From the NCBI GenBank assembly GCA_006438735.1, contig RCZF01000002.1:253501-317500 (forward strand): a stretch of DNA of 64,000 bases, read 5' to 3'. Below the pieces are notes generated by a model. That model was not told the DNA's origin. It did not search any database and worked only from the letters and a program-made list of their open reading frames with translations. A program made the translations under genes and the position numbers. Source of the stretch: Sphingomonas koreensis (GTDB taxonomy: Bacteria > Pseudomonadota > Alphaproteobacteria > Sphingomonadales > Sphingomonadaceae). Shown one piece after another: positions 63,827 to 64,000 of this stretch (its first letter is position 1; each line of letters starts with the position of its first letter).

Positions 63827-64000
63827 AAGCGGAAGGCGGTGCCGATATAGACCGCCTGGCTGTCGCGGCGAGTGTCCTCGAGCCGTTGCAGGCGATCACG
63901 CGTCTGTTCGGACTTGTAGCGGACGCCGGCCGTCACATCGAGGTTGCGGGTCAGCGAATAGGAGCCGCCGACATCGATCATCTGGCTCGGCGCTTCGGCG
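63823..64000 (-). CDS. outer-membrane beta-barrel protein, C-terminal part
   Basis: Partial at the right edge; the last 58 residues are seen. The pattern is alternating: MIDVGGSYSLTRNLDVTAGV, then RYKSEQTRDR, and the end AVYIGTAFRF. The final phenylalanine is the C-terminal signal for outer-membrane barrels. Stop codons overlap with the ThiE-like gene (CTAG). The whole family cannot be named from this end. Confidence 0.75.
   Translation of the reverse strand, partial: AEAPSQMIDVGGSYSLTRNLDVTAGVRYKSEQTRDRLQRLEDTRRDSQAVYIGTAFRF

Overview
The window is 64 kb of high-GC chromosomal DNA from an alphaproteobacterium, most likely a sphingomonad (Sphingomonas or a near relative). The assignment rests on gene content: a ybgC-tolQRAB-pal cluster, a tldD/DUF5996/DUF2007 block, glnK-amtB, a heparinase-like gene between rpe and purH, a DUF1674 (SDHAF4) protein, and intergenic palindromes of a kind common in that group. 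No taxonomic marker such as rRNA is present, so this is an inference.

Layout. 1-9 kb: end of purE, gpmA, an M14 carboxypeptidase, an L36 ribosomal protein, and the complete Tol-Pal envelope cluster on the minus strand. 9-15.5 kb: a small membrane protein with its own XRE repressor behind a double operator, recQ, a fatty-acid hydroxylase and a GMC oxidoreductase, separated by nested palindromic repeats. 15.5-22 kb: amtB and glnK behind a sigma-54 promoter, then DUF2007, a PNPOx-type protein, DUF5996, tldD and a lone ABC ATPase. 23-45 kb: housekeeping genes (nadB, asmA-like, rsmB, rpe, purH, a polysaccharide exporter, polA, a beta-lactamase-like lipoprotein, a Na+/H+ antiporter, gpsA, tsaD, hemC, hemD, DUF72, DUF4142). 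53.4-64 kb: a thioredoxin with a TPR-like tail, LON-domain and Trm112-type proteins, ubiH, ftsK, lolA, xth, ribA, a HAD phosphatase, a YggS-type protein, a ThiE-like protein and the end of an outer-membrane barrel.

The accessory region is 45,389-53,239. It is a genomic island inserted in tRNA-Gly(GCC) and bounded by perfect 50-bp direct repeats. The repeat is the 3' part of the tRNA, and the intact tRNA lies at the right end. Inside are an integrase truncated to its arm-binding domain, a VapE-type helicase joined to it by an apparent deletion, a QxK-type nuclease candidate, a terminase-small-subunit-like gene, and a less GC-rich three-gene cassette (TIGR04255-family protein, small hydrophobic protein, protein with an S-H-E-C-D motif) next to the tRNA.

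A 9-bp word, CGTAACCCC, occurs 12 times perfectly and 3 times with one mismatch in the island. The copies lie in three places: before the integrase, directly after the helicase gene in an inverted arrangement, and near the right end. This looks like the replication origin and/or integrase arm sites of a phage-satellite-like element. The helicase-origin module and the cargo cassette are the best candidates for undescribed biology here.
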